Source of the DNA: Celoporthe dispersa | Taxonomy: Eukaryota > Ascomycota > Sordariomycetes > Diaporthales > Cryphonectriaceae | Length of the DNA: 64,000 nucleotides | Assembly (NCBI GenBank): GCA_016584495.1 | Contig: WAID01000003.1 | Location: forward strand, 4,278,001 to 4,342,000 | Reading direction: 5' to 3' | Shown: positions 47,537-57,657 of the stretch, in pieces | Position numbering within the stretch: position 1 is the first letter of the stretch | How the letters are laid out: each line of letters begins with the position of its first letter | Program-made: the position numbers and the translations under genes | The notes under the pieces: model-generated | Told to the model about the DNA's origin: nothing | Databases searched by the model: none | What the model saw: the letters and a program-made list of their open reading frames with translations, nothing else

Positions 47537-49768
47537 ATGGCCAAATCAAAGGGCCAAAAACGGCGCAGGGAGGCTGAGGCCGACCTCGAGCTGCAGACAG
47601 CTGCAGCAATCGACGGCCAAGACGGCGCACCCCCTTCCAAGAAGAGTCGCGTCGAGGAGCGACGGTCTCTCTTCGTGCGGTCGCTGCCCTCCTCTGCCAC
47701 CAGCGAGTCCCTGACCGAGTTCTTTTCGCAACACTACCCCGTCAAGCACGCCACTGTCGTCGTCGACCGCGACACCAAGACCTCGCGCGGCTATGGCTTC
47801 GTCACGTTCACCGACGCCGACGACGCCCTCGAGGCGAAGAAGAAGCTTAACAACGAGATGTTCGACGGCCGCCGGCTGAGGCTGGACGTGGCTGAGCCCC
47901 GAATCCGCGCAGGCGGTGCGGGTGCCGTCAAGTCTGGCCTCGCCGAGGAGAAGAGGAAGAGGGAGGAGGAGATGGCTGAGGCCAGGAAGGCGCCCAAGCT
48001 GATCATCCGCAACCTCCCCTGGAGCATCAAGAGCTCCGAGCAGCTGAGCAAGCTGTTTATGAAGTACGGCAAGATCAAGTTTGCCGACCTGCCCAACGAC
48101 AGGGGTAAGCTCAAGGGGTTCGGCTTCGTCACCTTCCGGACCAGGAAGCACGCCGAGAAGGCCATGGAGGAGATGAACGGCAAGGAGGTGGACGCAAGAC
48201 CTATCGCTGTCGACTGGGCTGTCTCCAAGGACGAGTGGCAGCAACAGCATCCGGATAACCATGAGGAGAAGGACCAGAAGAAATCCAAGGCGAAGAAGGC
48301 GAAGAAGGAAGAGGATGGCGCAGACGAAGAGGACGAGGATGAATACGCCGGCATGACTGAAGAGGACAGAGATATGGCCAAGTTTATGAAGAAGATGGAG
48401 GATTTCGATTCCGAAGAGGATGCCGAAGAAGACGAAGACGACGACGAGGAAGGCGGCGGTGAGCTCGACAGCGACGAGAATGTGGACGACCATAGTGCCA
48501 ACGAGGAAAACGACGAGGGCGGTTCCGACGATGAGCCCGAGGATGAGCCCGTGCAAGCAACGCCCAAGCGGACCACGGACAACTCCACCACGGTCTTCAT
48601 TCGGAACCTACCCTTCACAGCTACAGACGAGTCCCTCAAGGAGCATTTCACGCAGTTTGGGCCTGTGAGGTACGCCAGGGTCGTCATGAACAAGATGATT
48701 GACAAGCCCGCCGGCACAGGCTTTGTCTGCTTCGTCAAGATGGATGACTTCAAGGCCTGCGTGAGGAACGCCCCTCGACACCAGCCGGCAGCCAAGACCA
48801 ACAAGCACTCCGTCCTGCAGGACGAGACCATCGATACCGACGGCCGCTACACCCTCGACGGCCGCGTGCTCCAGGTCGCACAGGCGGTGAGCAAGGAAGA
48901 GGCGACCAAGCTCACCGAGGCCGGCCCCGCGGCGCGCAAGGGCCAGGAGAAGGACCGGCGCCGCCTCTTCCTCCTGTCTGAGGGCACCATCCCCACCAAC
49001 TCGCCGCTCTACGCGCTCCTGACGCCTACCGAGGTCAAGCTCCGCGAGCAGTCGGCCACCCAGCGCAGGAAGCAGGTCCAGAGCAACCCCAGCCTGCACC
49101 TCTCCCTCACCCGCCTGGCCATCCGCAACCTGCCGCGCGACATGACCTCCAAGGACCTCAAGCAGCTCGCCCGCCAGGCCGTCGTCGGCTTTGCGAGCGA
49201 CGTGCGCGAGGGGCGGCGCGAGGGCCTCTCCAAGGAGGAGCTTGTCCGCGGCGGCGCCGAGGACCGCGATGCCGAGCACCGCCGCAAGGAGAAGGGCGTC
49301 GGCGTCGTCAAGCAGGCCAAGGTGGTCTGCGAGACCAAGGACGGGAAGAAGGTCGACGAGAGGAGCGGCACCGGCAAGAGCAGGGGCTACGGCTTCGTCG
49401 AGTACTCGTCCCACAGGTGGGCGCTCATGGGCCTGCGGTGGCTGAACGGCCACCCGCTCAAGAACGAGGCCGGCAAGACGGTGCGCCTGATTGTGGAGTT
49501 CGCCATCGAGAATGCGCAGGTCGTCAGCCGGCGGAAGGCGAACGAGGTGCGGTCGAGGCAGAGGAGGGATGAGGTGCAGAGCGCACAGGCCGGAAAGGCT
49601 GGGCCGGGCAGGAAGGCCAAGGCTGAAGCTAAGGGCGAGGGCGAGGAGGACGAGGGGACGAAGTCCAAGAAGAAGGACGCGCAGGAGAAACTGGCGCAGA
49701 GGCAGAGGATCATCGGCCGCAAGAGGATGGCGCGGAAGTCGAAGAAGGCTGCTGTGCGCAAGGGCTGA
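47537..49768 (+). CDS. NOP4: Nop4/RBM28 nucleolar RNA-binding protein, four RRMs
   Basis: Predicted nucleolar factor needed for 27S pre-rRNA processing and 60S subunit assembly. Intronless, 743 residues, close to yeast Nop4 (685). Four RNA-recognition motifs are visible by their RNP2 and RNP1 pairs: RRM1 at about 45-120 (LFVRSL, SRGYGFVTF), RRM2 at about 155-230 (LIIRNL, LKGFGFVTF), RRM3 at about 352-450 (VFIRNL, AGTGFVCFV) and RRM4 at about 528-655 (LAIRNL, SRGYGFVEY). RRM4 is stretched by a Gly/Arg/Glu-rich insertion. A long Asp/Glu-rich acidic segment (about 255-345) separates RRM2 and RRM3, and the C-terminus is Lys/Arg-rich with likely nuclear/nucleolar signals. The start codon fits the family N-terminus. 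The opposite strand is also open over long stretches because of the Asp/Glu/Lys codon bias; those frames are shadows. The 3' end lies 143 bp from the stop codon of urb2. Confidence 0.96.
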   Translation: MAKSKGQKRRREAEADLELQTAAAIDGQDGAPPSKKSRVEERRSLFVRSLPSSATSESLTEFFSQHYPVKHATVVVDRDTKTSRGYGFVTFTDADDALEAKKKLNNEMFDGRRLRLDVAEPRIRAGGAGAVKSGLAEEKRKREEEMAEARKAPKLIIRNLPWSIKSSEQLSKLFMKYGKIKFADLPNDRGKLKGFGFVTFRTRKHAEKAMEEMNGKEVDARPIAVDWAVSKDEWQQQHPDNHEEKDQKKSKAKKAKKEEDGADEEDEDEYAGMTEEDRDMAKFMKKMEDFDSEEDAEEDEDDDEEGGGELDSDENVDDHSANEENDEGGSDDEPEDEPVQATPKRTTDNSTTVFIRNLPFTATDESLKEHFTQFGPVRYARVVMNKMIDKPAGTGFVCFVKMDDFKACVRNAPRHQPAAKTNKHSVLQDETIDTDGRYTLDGRVLQVAQAVSKEEATKLTEAGPAARKGQEKDRRRLFLLSEGTIPTNSPLYALLTPTEVKLREQSATQRRKQVQSNPSLHLSLTRLAIRNLPRDMTSKDLKQLARQAVVGFASDVREGRREGLSKEELVRGGAEDRDAEHRRKEKGVGVVKQAKVVCETKDGKKVDERSGTGKSRGYGFVEYSSHRWALMGLRWLNGHPLKNEAGKTVRLIVEFAIENAQVVSRRKANEVRSRQRRDEVQSAQAGKAGPGRKAKAEAKGEGEEDEGTKSKKKDAQEKLAQRQRIIGRKRMARKSKKAAVRKG

Positions 49769-49911
49769 CAAGAGTCATAGCTGATACCGGGTGTGCAACT
49801 CTATACTTTCATGTCACGCTCCAAGATAACTCAAAAAGTTGACGTCCTAGTACTAAGTAGTTTGATTCTCTCGACTGTGCATCCCCCGTCTCTCGTGATA
49901 TGATTCTACAT

Positions 49912-52900
49912 CTACACGCCACTCCACTTCCCAAATTTGACATATCGTCTATACATCTCCTTGAAAATCGCCCGTCCACTCCCATCCACCGACTCGTTCA
50001 GGATCCTCCTCCTCTCTTGGGTCGTGATGTCGAGGATCGAGTACACGCCCGGCTGCAGCGCCTCTCTGACCGCACGCGGCACTGGATTCTCGAGTTGCAG
50101 CTTAATATAACACATCAGGATCAGGTACATGTGCTGGCCCGCCGAGCGCTTGGCAGCATCCGTCGCCGAGTCGAGGCCCTGCTGCTGGCCGCGGGTGACG
50201 GACGCGACAGAGGGTTCGCAGACGAGCGTCAGGAGGCGGGAGAAGAGCTTTGCGTGCTTCTCGCGCAGGGCTGCTATGTCGTCTGATGTGACAGGAACTG
50301 AAGGCGTGACGGGGACGACGAGGAGGCGGAGCAGCGACTGCAGGGCTGTAATGAGGAGGTGGAAATGGCCTTCGAGTCGGAGGCGGTGTCGCTTTATAAT
50401 GACCTCGACGAGGCGGCAGAGCGACTCGAACGTCCTGGGAGATGCTCTGATGTCTGTACCTGGCTGAACCCTACCCGCAGAGATGGTGGACACGGAGCTA
50501 AGCGTGATTTCGGTGTTCCACTGCTTCATAGCGCTGGCCTTCTTGTCCAGGAACATGTGCAAAGTTTGTGCGATGAGCGTGAACTGCGACGAGGACTGTG
50601 TCCTAGTCAGTCGGTCTTGCAGTGCGTTGTGTATCTCAGCGATATCGATCTTGTCCACGCAAGATCGGAGTGACGAGTCTGGGCGAGAGTCAGCTCTTAG
50701 TCAACGATATAAGGGGAAAGGAGTCGTAGTGACATACCGCTTTCTGCCTGAATCAGCCGGTGGATGGTGAGCAGATGCCCCGTGAGGTCTGGATCGTCCC
50801 GCAGCCTCCGACGAAGGTCTTTAAAGTAGTTATTCCTAGCCTCTTCATCCATGTCTCTAAGGACAGTGTCAATGTACCTGTGGATATCACTCGGGTCGGA
50901 GCGCATGCACGGCGGAGTACTGTCGTCGCTAGTCGAGCTCGGCAAAACTTCGTTTGCGCTGAGATTCAGAGGCTCTTTGATGGCGCCTTGGAAACAATTG
51001 AAGAGCAGCTCTTTTAGCTGCCAGCCTGCCCTCAATCCCTTGCTGCACAGCATCTCGCAGAAACTCTCCAGTCCTGTCTTCGATGCCAGTAGACGAGACC
51101 GTATGACCGCGGGCTCGACCACATCGAGCTGTTCCAGGGTGACGAGTACACACCACGCCGATAGACCGTTTTTGAGCCAGTCGGCGTCATATCTCTGATA
51201 AAGATCATCGGTGGTGGTCAGGCAGTGTGCCACCATGAGAGACGAGGCCTCCCTCAAGGCAGCCGGGTCGGCCACTTCTTGTACCGCCTGCTTGGTTTTG
51301 CAAGATTCCAAGGCGATGATCAAAGCCTTCAGAAGGATCTGCCGGTGGGCATAGAGGACTGTTGGATCGGCACTCCATTTGGTGGCTGATTGAGAGGCTT
51401 CTTCGAGATAAATGCGCTCTCGCTTCTCAACGTTGGAAGTCATTTGCTTCCAGTGTGCTTGACGCGAGGGACTCTAGGAGTTTGAAGAGGTCACATACGG
51501 ATGACGTGCCCGGGTCGGTGGTCTTCTCTATGATGGTCTGGAAGGTAGACACGATCGATTCGCCAATTGTAACCAAGTCGGCAAACTTCATTCCCTCATA
51601 GAACGTGGGCCTCCTCATGATCTTGACCATCAAGCTGAGGCAGGTCTTCATCAGAGCAACAAGTTGTGCTGCGTCCTGGCCTTGCAAATTAGAGAAGAAA
51701 TAGAGTGTCCTTGGCATGATCTGTTCTCTCTGTTCGCGGGTGAGAGACTCGTGAGGGACTTCGAGCAGAATCTGCAGGGCCGTGACGATACGCGCTGGGT
51801 CGTACGATGAGCCCCGGCTTTCTTCCTCAGAAAGTATCTCGATAGCGTAGCCTGTCAAGCCACTGATGTACTTGTAGTTGTTAAGGTTGGACTCGTTGTA
51901 GAGAACGTGGCGGACATCGTCAGCAATCCCCACTGCGCCGATGCGGGCGAAGAGCTTCGGCAGGTATTGTCTTCCAGAGTCTGACTGGACAAGCAAGTCC
52001 ACGAGTCGTGGTGACTCAAATATCTTCAAAGAGTTGGGATCGGGTTGTTGCACATGCTTTTCGAGCCTCTTCAAGAAAGATGAGGCCATCACAGCAGCCT
52101 CGGACTCGTGGGACCCTCCGGGGTAATTTGCCAACCAAAGAGAGCTGCAGCACCGAAAAGCTGCCGAGGTGGCAAGGTCTTCGAAATCTCCCTTCTTGAG
52201 TGCCTTCTTCAGGTCAGATGCGACCTTTGCCCAAATCGTATCAACCTGCTCTGATGTTGCTCGTGAGACGGTGCTCTCGACGATATGCCACCACCGCGCC
52301 TTGGACGAATCATCAAGGGATTTGAGCTTGAAAGCAGAGGCGATGTCATAGATCCGCAGATCAAGGGAATCGACAAAGTCTTCTTCCGTGATGCCTTGTA
52401 AAATGGCGTCCAGAACCACCAGCAAGGCTCCGGGTTCCGAAGCGGCGCCTTGACTTTCAACCCAGCCAAGGAGAGCGAGGAGCTGCCTCGCATTGATTGA
52501 TGACTGTAGCAAATCTGTCACAACTCCGGTGACTGCCTCGCTGGACCATACTTCAGCGATGGATGAATGATCTGCTCCTCTCTTCATGCATGTTGCCAGC
52601 GCTTCCAACCATTTCTTGATGAAACCTGAGAGATCACGCCCCTTCGCGAACCCCTTCGCTAGCGAGACGATGAAAGTGACGGCATTAGTTTCTCCATAAG
52701 TCTCCAATTCCGCGTTGCTAATATCTGTGACTTCCTCAAGGACGTCGTCAAGTAAAGCGCGTCCTTCGTTGGAAATGAGGAAAGTGTCGACATCCAGATC
52801 CGCCACACGAGTAACGAGTTCCAGATCTATCTTTCCGGAGGGGGGAGGTGTATTTCCTGCAAACTGTGCGTAGAGTCGCTAAAGAAAGCCTGGCCCTGCT

Positions 52901-54163
52901 CTTCAGGGCCGTGTCGAGACAACCTTTATCGCCTGGTTGCGCTTGGATGGGTCTGCGTCGCGCATGGGCTCCTCGAGAACCTCAAAGGCCTTTTGGGTCC
53001 AGTCCTCGTGCTCCCTCTTTGCACTTGCGTCTTCGGTGGAGTGAGGAGTCTTGACCGCGAGACTGAATAGGACAGGGCACGAGGCAGTCGGCATGAAATT
53101 CGTCACGTCGGCTGCAGCCTTTATAATACCGAGATCCTTGCGGTTCAGGAAAGCGGCCCTTGAGGGAAGGATCATGTTCTTGATAAAAAAGCGGCGCAGA
53201 TCTCGCGTCCACGTCGTCTTCACGTGAGGGTCGAGCACCAGGTCCTTTGAGCGGTCCATCTTGGCCAAGATGATGCATCCTGCGGGGTACAAAGACATTG
53301 CCACCTCCACGGCATCACTGCTGCTCTGGAGATGGAGGTCCCACAGAGAAGCGAATGCTGCTAACCAAGACGCCTGGTCGTCAAAGGGCTCGGGATCCTC
53401 CTCCTGCAGGGCCAGGTCGCAGACTGACAGCATTGGCCGCAGAATATCCACGGCATCTTTTGCTGGAGAGCAGAAGAGAGACTTGACGTGCTCGGCGCCC
53501 ATCTGTACTTTCGAGGACGCACCGATGTCCACCGGCTCGAGCCTTGCCAGGAGGCTCTGAAGGGCAGCAAACAAGGCCTCCGCAGATCTCAAGCACTCAT
53601 GAGCGCCTCTCAGTTGCTTTAAATCGAATGGGTTTTCGGACGACCGCTTCCTCTTCTTAGACGTCCTCCCGGTGTTCGCACTCTCGGCATCCATCATCTC
53701 AGCATCTGACGAGCTATCAGCCGCCTTGTTCGGAGAAGTCTCGTTCTCGGGGCTAGAGATCTCTTTGAGTGTCTGCTGGAGGATCGATGTGAAGCGTCGG
53801 TCGGCGAGTGACTTGGCTAGCGAGATGAGAGGTATCCTCCTCAATACGCATGCCATGATACGCCATGCCAGAGGGTATCGCCGGAACTGCTCTGCAGCCT
53901 CGGCAGAGCCGTTCATGTTCTTGAGAAGCCATCGCAGCACAAGTTCTTCGGAGGCATGAAATGGCCCGGAGATCGACTTCGAGAGGAGATTCCAGAGGTT
54001 GGACAGCGTGTCCGGCACAGACTCTGCGCTGCTCTGGTCGAGGGACCGGACTGCCTTGATCAGGCGCTGTAAACGAAAATTAGATTAGAGTACACGAGGT
54101 GGAATGTAGCAGTAGTCTGCTTCTCGACAGCTGACCTACATAGTTCTGGTCTTTGAGCGCCAT
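49912..54163 (-). CDS. URB2: Urb2/Npa2 ribosome-biogenesis protein, one frameshift
   Basis: Predicted nucleolar scaffold of early pre-60S particles, partner of Npa1/Urb1. Four exons, 54163-54140, 54066-52924, 52878-50738 and 50678-49912, give about 1357 residues, somewhat above yeast (1174). Exon 1 codes for only eight residues (MALKDQNY) and joins to RLIKAVRSLDQSS. The 45-bp intron at 52879-52923 is phase 0 and removes the in-frame TGA at 52903-52905, giving NQAIK-RLYAQFAGNTPPP. The protein is alpha-helical and repeat-like. The C-terminal Urb2 domain ends the gene, with HMYLILMCYIKLQLENPVPR, LQPGVYSILDITTQERRRIL and GRAIFKEMYRRYVKFGKWSG. A nuclear-signal-like KKRKRSSENPF lies near residue 125. 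Around 51428-51450 the frame changes by one extra base between SSTLEANDFQ and VEKRERIYLEEASQSA. No intron fits there, so an indel is the best explanation. Confidence 0.9.
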
Positions 54164-54633
54164 GGTCCTACTTCTCTTTCGTGGCACAGCAAGAGAAGTG
54201 CTGCCCTCGTCCAGCCAGAAAGACTGACGCTCGCAAACCTTACGGCACCTAGGCTTGCTCCAAAAATTTGGGCCCAAGTCATATTCTGCCAGAACCCACT
54301 GATAGCAAAGCCTAGAAGAGCAGGCGGTGTTGATAACCCACTGTAGCCACCCTCCCTGCCCTGCTGTTAGGCGGTGCTTGGCAGGCCCTGGCAGGGGCCC
54401 CGGCCCAAATTGACCTCCAAGCTAGGTTCTCGAAAATCCGCCGGAGACCAGCTGGAAACGCGCGACACCCAAAGCAAAAAACGTCACTGTCCACACATTC
54501 GCACGCGCTCACCACATCACCCTGCGAGAGGTATAGAGCTGTCTCTCGCCCTGGTATCACAGCAAGGACCAATTGATGCTGACGCGACCAGACTCGCCAG
54601 TTTTCCCTGACCCCCCAACGAAGACGTTCCACA
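54164..54633. promoter_or_regulatory. Divergent promoter between urb2 and mic10
   Basis: 470 bp between divergent start codons. AAAAATTT at 54262-54269, about 100 bp upstream of the urb2 ATG, resembles the RRPE element of fungal ribosome-biogenesis genes. The same interval holds the palindromic GGGCCC at 54271-54276. Function was not tested. Confidence 0.5.
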
Positions 54634-54994
54634 ATGGCAGAGACCTCCGTCCCACCACCACCCCCGAGCACCGTCTCGCGGCCGGTTAGTGAGGCACTTT
54701 TGAACGAGAAGGTACGGCAGCCCACCATTCCCGAGGCAGTGAAGGCCTCTTCAAAGATGACGGTGAGAAAGCTCTGACTGACGGCTGTCACCTATCTAGT
54801 GGGACCGATGTCTGTCCAACCTCCTGATAAAATCCACCCTCGGCCTCGGCTTTGGTGTCGTCTTCTCAGTTCTGCTGTTCAAGCGGAGATCGTGGCCAGC
54901 CATTGTCGGCTTGGGATTCGGCGCGGGACGGGCGTACGAGGAGTGTAACTACAGCCTTAAGCAGGCCGCGCGGGACATCAGGAAGCACGCATGA
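54634..54994 (+). CDS. MIC10: MICOS subunit Mic10
   Basis: Predicted mitochondrial inner-membrane protein that bends cristae junctions. Two exons, 54634-54711 and 54800-54994, give 90 residues, the family length. The short N-terminus ends SEALLNEK and joins across an 88-bp intron to WDRCLSNLLIKSTLGLGFGV, a typical Mic10 start. Two membrane segments form a hairpin with the glycine motifs GLGFGVVFSVLLF and VGLGFGAGRAYEECN, separated by a positive loop (KRRSWP). A second donor (GTGAGA at 54763) in the same phase would keep 17 extra codons (VRQPTIPEAVKASSKMT) and leave an intron of only 37 bp, so the upstream donor is preferred. The gene is too small and interrupted to appear as one open frame. 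Confidence 0.93.
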
Positions 54995-55394
54995 GCGGGG
55001 AAAAGCATGAGCGTGAGAGACAGAGAGAGAGAGAGAGATGGTCAACACGCAGACGAGACCCAGATCCGGTCGCACATACCACCACCTCACCCACTTCACG
55101 CAGCAATTGTACAACAAAAGCAATCAAGAGAGGATCCAAAGGGTGGACAGGCGGGAGGAAGAAGGAGGGTGGAAGCCCTTGGTGCGGATCAGGGGATGTA
55201 GACATTATAGGTACGAATAGAAGAGCTATTGACGTCTACCCAGGGGGCCACTTTCCACTCCATGCCCGGAAAAGCTCATTGTTTACTGTATTCCGGAAGA
55301 GAAAGGAAAGAGAAGGGGGGGGGGGAAACAGAAGAAAACTGCAACAGGCAGCATTCGTTCAGATTCGAGGTGTATCGCCAGATCAGGGCCTTCC
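54995..55394. other. Convergent intergenic region downstream of mic10
   Basis: 400 bp between facing stop codons. A GA dinucleotide tract at 55014-55039 lies just past the mic10 stop, and a G10 run lies at 55316-55325. No gene is seen. Confidence 0.5.
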
Positions 55395-56225
55395 TCAGCC
55401 TTTCTCACCATCATCACTCAGGCTATTCTCATCCTTCAGCCCAGTCGCTTGTCTGTTCACGCCCAGCGGATCATCAAATCCATTTGCTAGCTCCTCTCCC
55501 TCGCCCGTGGCAGACGGAGTGCCGGGCAGCGGCGTCATGTCTCCCTTTTGACTGTTCTCCACCTTCAAAATCGCATTGATGGTCTCCTCGTCAAGCGGCA
55601 CCACCCTCGGCGGCCTCGGCGACAGATCATTGCTCAGCATGATCCCCATCTCCCTTGCGAACCCCTCTGGCTCCACGCTGCCCAGCGGGCTGCGAAGCCG
55701 TCGCGGTGACGGGGCCATCATGGGCATCGCGAGTGCTGCGGCCATGAGCCCGACGTCCTGACAGCCCCTGCGCAGGCTGCTCTTGTCGGAGGAGTCCGAG
55801 CCCGTCTGCGGGCTGGGGAGTGGGCTGGCAAGGTCGAGCAGTTCGAGCCTGTATGATTTGCGCCTGCGGACGAGCTGGTCATCACGGGCGCGGGTGAAGG
55901 AGCGGCCGTTCTAGGTGCTGCTCCGCCGGAGGCTTTGACGGTGCGGTGGTCTGCCGCGTTCGTCCTCGCTGCTGCCTTGTATTCGCGGTCTGGCGTCCAC
56001 GGCTGTCCAGGCGATGTTCCGTTGGGTTCTGTCTTGTCCTACCGAGGCGCATGGGCGTGCGAAGAGCCAGATGATGAGGGCGAGCTGGCTGACGAGGAAG
56101 AGGATGCTGAAGGCGAGCACGAGGATCTCGGTTCGATATGCATGGATTGTCTTTGCGCTCGGGGCTGGGAATGTAGCAGCCTGTGTTGCAGACGGCGGTG
56201 CCTCGACTGGTGGTTCCATGATCAT
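55395..56225 (-). CDS. Unknown single-span membrane protein, about 232 residues
   Basis: Family not recognised. The N-terminal 30 residues (MIMEPPVEAPPSATQAATFP) are followed by one hydrophobic segment at about residues 32-56 (TEILVLAFSILFLVSQLALI then IWLF). The predicted 132-bp phase-0 intron at 55911-56042 (GTAGGA donor, CACCTAG acceptor) removes an in-frame TAG at 55911-55913. The second exon continues NGRSFTRARDDQLVRRRKSY, RLELLDLASPLPSPQTGSDS, then a disordered region with LSPRPPRVVPLDEETINAIL. Coding on both sides of the stop is in one frame, so a nonsense change (for example TGG to TAG) without an intron is the alternative. The branch point is weak. The layout suggests a short outside or luminal N-terminus and a cytosolic tail, by the positive-inside rule. 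The start could also be the ATG at 56219. Confidence 0.6.
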
Positions 56226-56751
56226 GGGACAGGATGTACAATCGGGGAATTAGCCACAGCGCACAGCAGTGAGAGGAGGAGATATAATTCTGTGTGTATA
56301 TATATGCCAAGGGCTCAGTAGGAGAAATGTCTTCTTGACAGGGTGCTGTTGAGTCTATACGATCGTCTGACCGGCGTAGGCATGTCGGTCGAGTGAGCAG
56401 TCAAGTGTTTGGCATAGGTTGAGAGAGTGAGTTTGGGGTGGGTGATAGGCTATGTAGGTTAGAAGTGAGAGAGCCGTGATGAGCAGTGGAAAACACGCCT
56501 GTGAGGTATGACTATCGGACTCGAGTTAATCTTCCTCTGTGCTTCAAAAATGCACATGGACGAGATGGGTCAACTTGAGTAGGCCAAGTCAGGAAGTCAC
56601 GGTCTGGACAGAGACCGTCTAATCTTAGTCTGAACCGGCTATGTGCACTGTTCCTCCCTCTCACATCCCATCCAGAGCCTCGTCTATATTTTTTCTTCTT
56701 GCATATGCAACTTCGAAAAAGTCTACATCACCAACCTGCAGGTGGGCCACT
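56226..56751. other. Intergenic between the single-span membrane gene and the Smr gene
   Basis: 526 bp upstream of one minus-strand gene and downstream of another. No gene is recognised; part is probably promoter. Confidence 0.5.
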
Positions 56752-57657
56752 TCACATCACCACACAGCAATCACCCAGCTTGCTAAAGATCTTGGACAGA
56801 ACCTTCTTCTCCAGCTCCTCCATCTCGTCACCCTGCTGTTGCTGCTGCGGCTGCGATGCCGGCGGTCTCTGGTGAGAAGGTCCATGGACTGCACCACCAG
56901 ACTGTCCACCTGGCAGCGGGGGCATCCCATCGACCTGACTGCCGGCGAGGTTGATGTACATCCGTCCCTCGTTCTCCTCAGTCGCATACTGCAGCCCCAG
57001 CTCGCGGCAGACCTGCTCGACGCGCGGCTTGATCTTCTGGACGTGGTTCGCGCTGTGGTTCCCTTTGCCGACGATGACGTGCAGGTGTGTCTGCCCTCTG
57101 GCCTGGGCGTCACGTATCCGCGCCTCGAGGATGTCCTCCGCCTCCTCGACGAACTGGCCGTGCAGGTCGATGGTGTCCTCGGCTACGCGGCCTGCTGCGT
57201 TGTTCTCGCGAAAGATGTACTCGGACGCCTGCTTGTTGTACTGCTCCATCTTGGCGGCGTGTTCCTTCCCCTCGTTGGAGAGCTGCTTGGCTTCGGCGCC
57301 GTCGCCGCGCTCGTACGCATCGTGGGCCTAAGGCGCGGCACACATCGTCAACGTCAGTCGGGAGCTCGATCCAGAGGTGGTCAAGGAGGCGACGGAGGGG
57401 ACTGGGTGCCCATACTTTGTCGAAGCATGCACTGCGCTTTGAGGCCTCAGCCCGCGCTAGGTCGCGGAGGCGGTCATACTCTCTCTCGGCGTCCGAGTCT
57501 GCATGCGTGTGCGCTGTGGCCCCGACGTGCTCATCAGTATGTGGACTTGCAGTGACATCATCCGGCGGTCTGCAAAGGGATGCATCAACTTGGGCTTACC
57601 GCGTCCACCGAGGCGCGTCGAGTTTTTCTGCTGGTGCATAGGGATTGCCTGAGCCAT
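56752..57657 (-). CDS. DUF1771-Smr domain protein with a CCVVM C-terminus
   Basis: Three exons, 57657-57600, 57513-57416 and 57327-56752, give 243 residues. The DUF1771 helices span about residues 25-90 (DSDAEREYDRLRDLARAEAS, AHDAYERGDGAEAKQLSNEG, AAKMEQYNKQASEYIF). The Smr domain follows, with DTIDLHGQFVEEAEDILEAR, the glycine motif HVIVGKGNHSANHVQKIKPR, and VCRELGLQYATEENEGRMYI. Smr domains of this class are putative nucleic-acid nicking/binding modules; the substrate is unknown. A Gln/Pro linker leads to EMEELEKKVLSKIFSKLGDC and the end CCVVM. That ending fits a CaaX box (farnesylation predicted from the final Met) with a neighbouring Cys that could be palmitoylated. Introns at 57514-57599 and 57328-57415 keep the frame; the first acceptor was chosen because it is the only one in the right phase. 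Confidence 0.88.

Noticed and set aside
47546..49771. Three antisense frames of 336-387 codons over nop4
   Set aside because: They are open only because nop4 is rich in Asp, Glu and Lys codons. The RRM motifs are on the plus strand.
52879..52923. In-frame stop in urb2
   Set aside because: Removed by a 45-bp phase-0 GT-TAG intron, so not a nonsense mutation.
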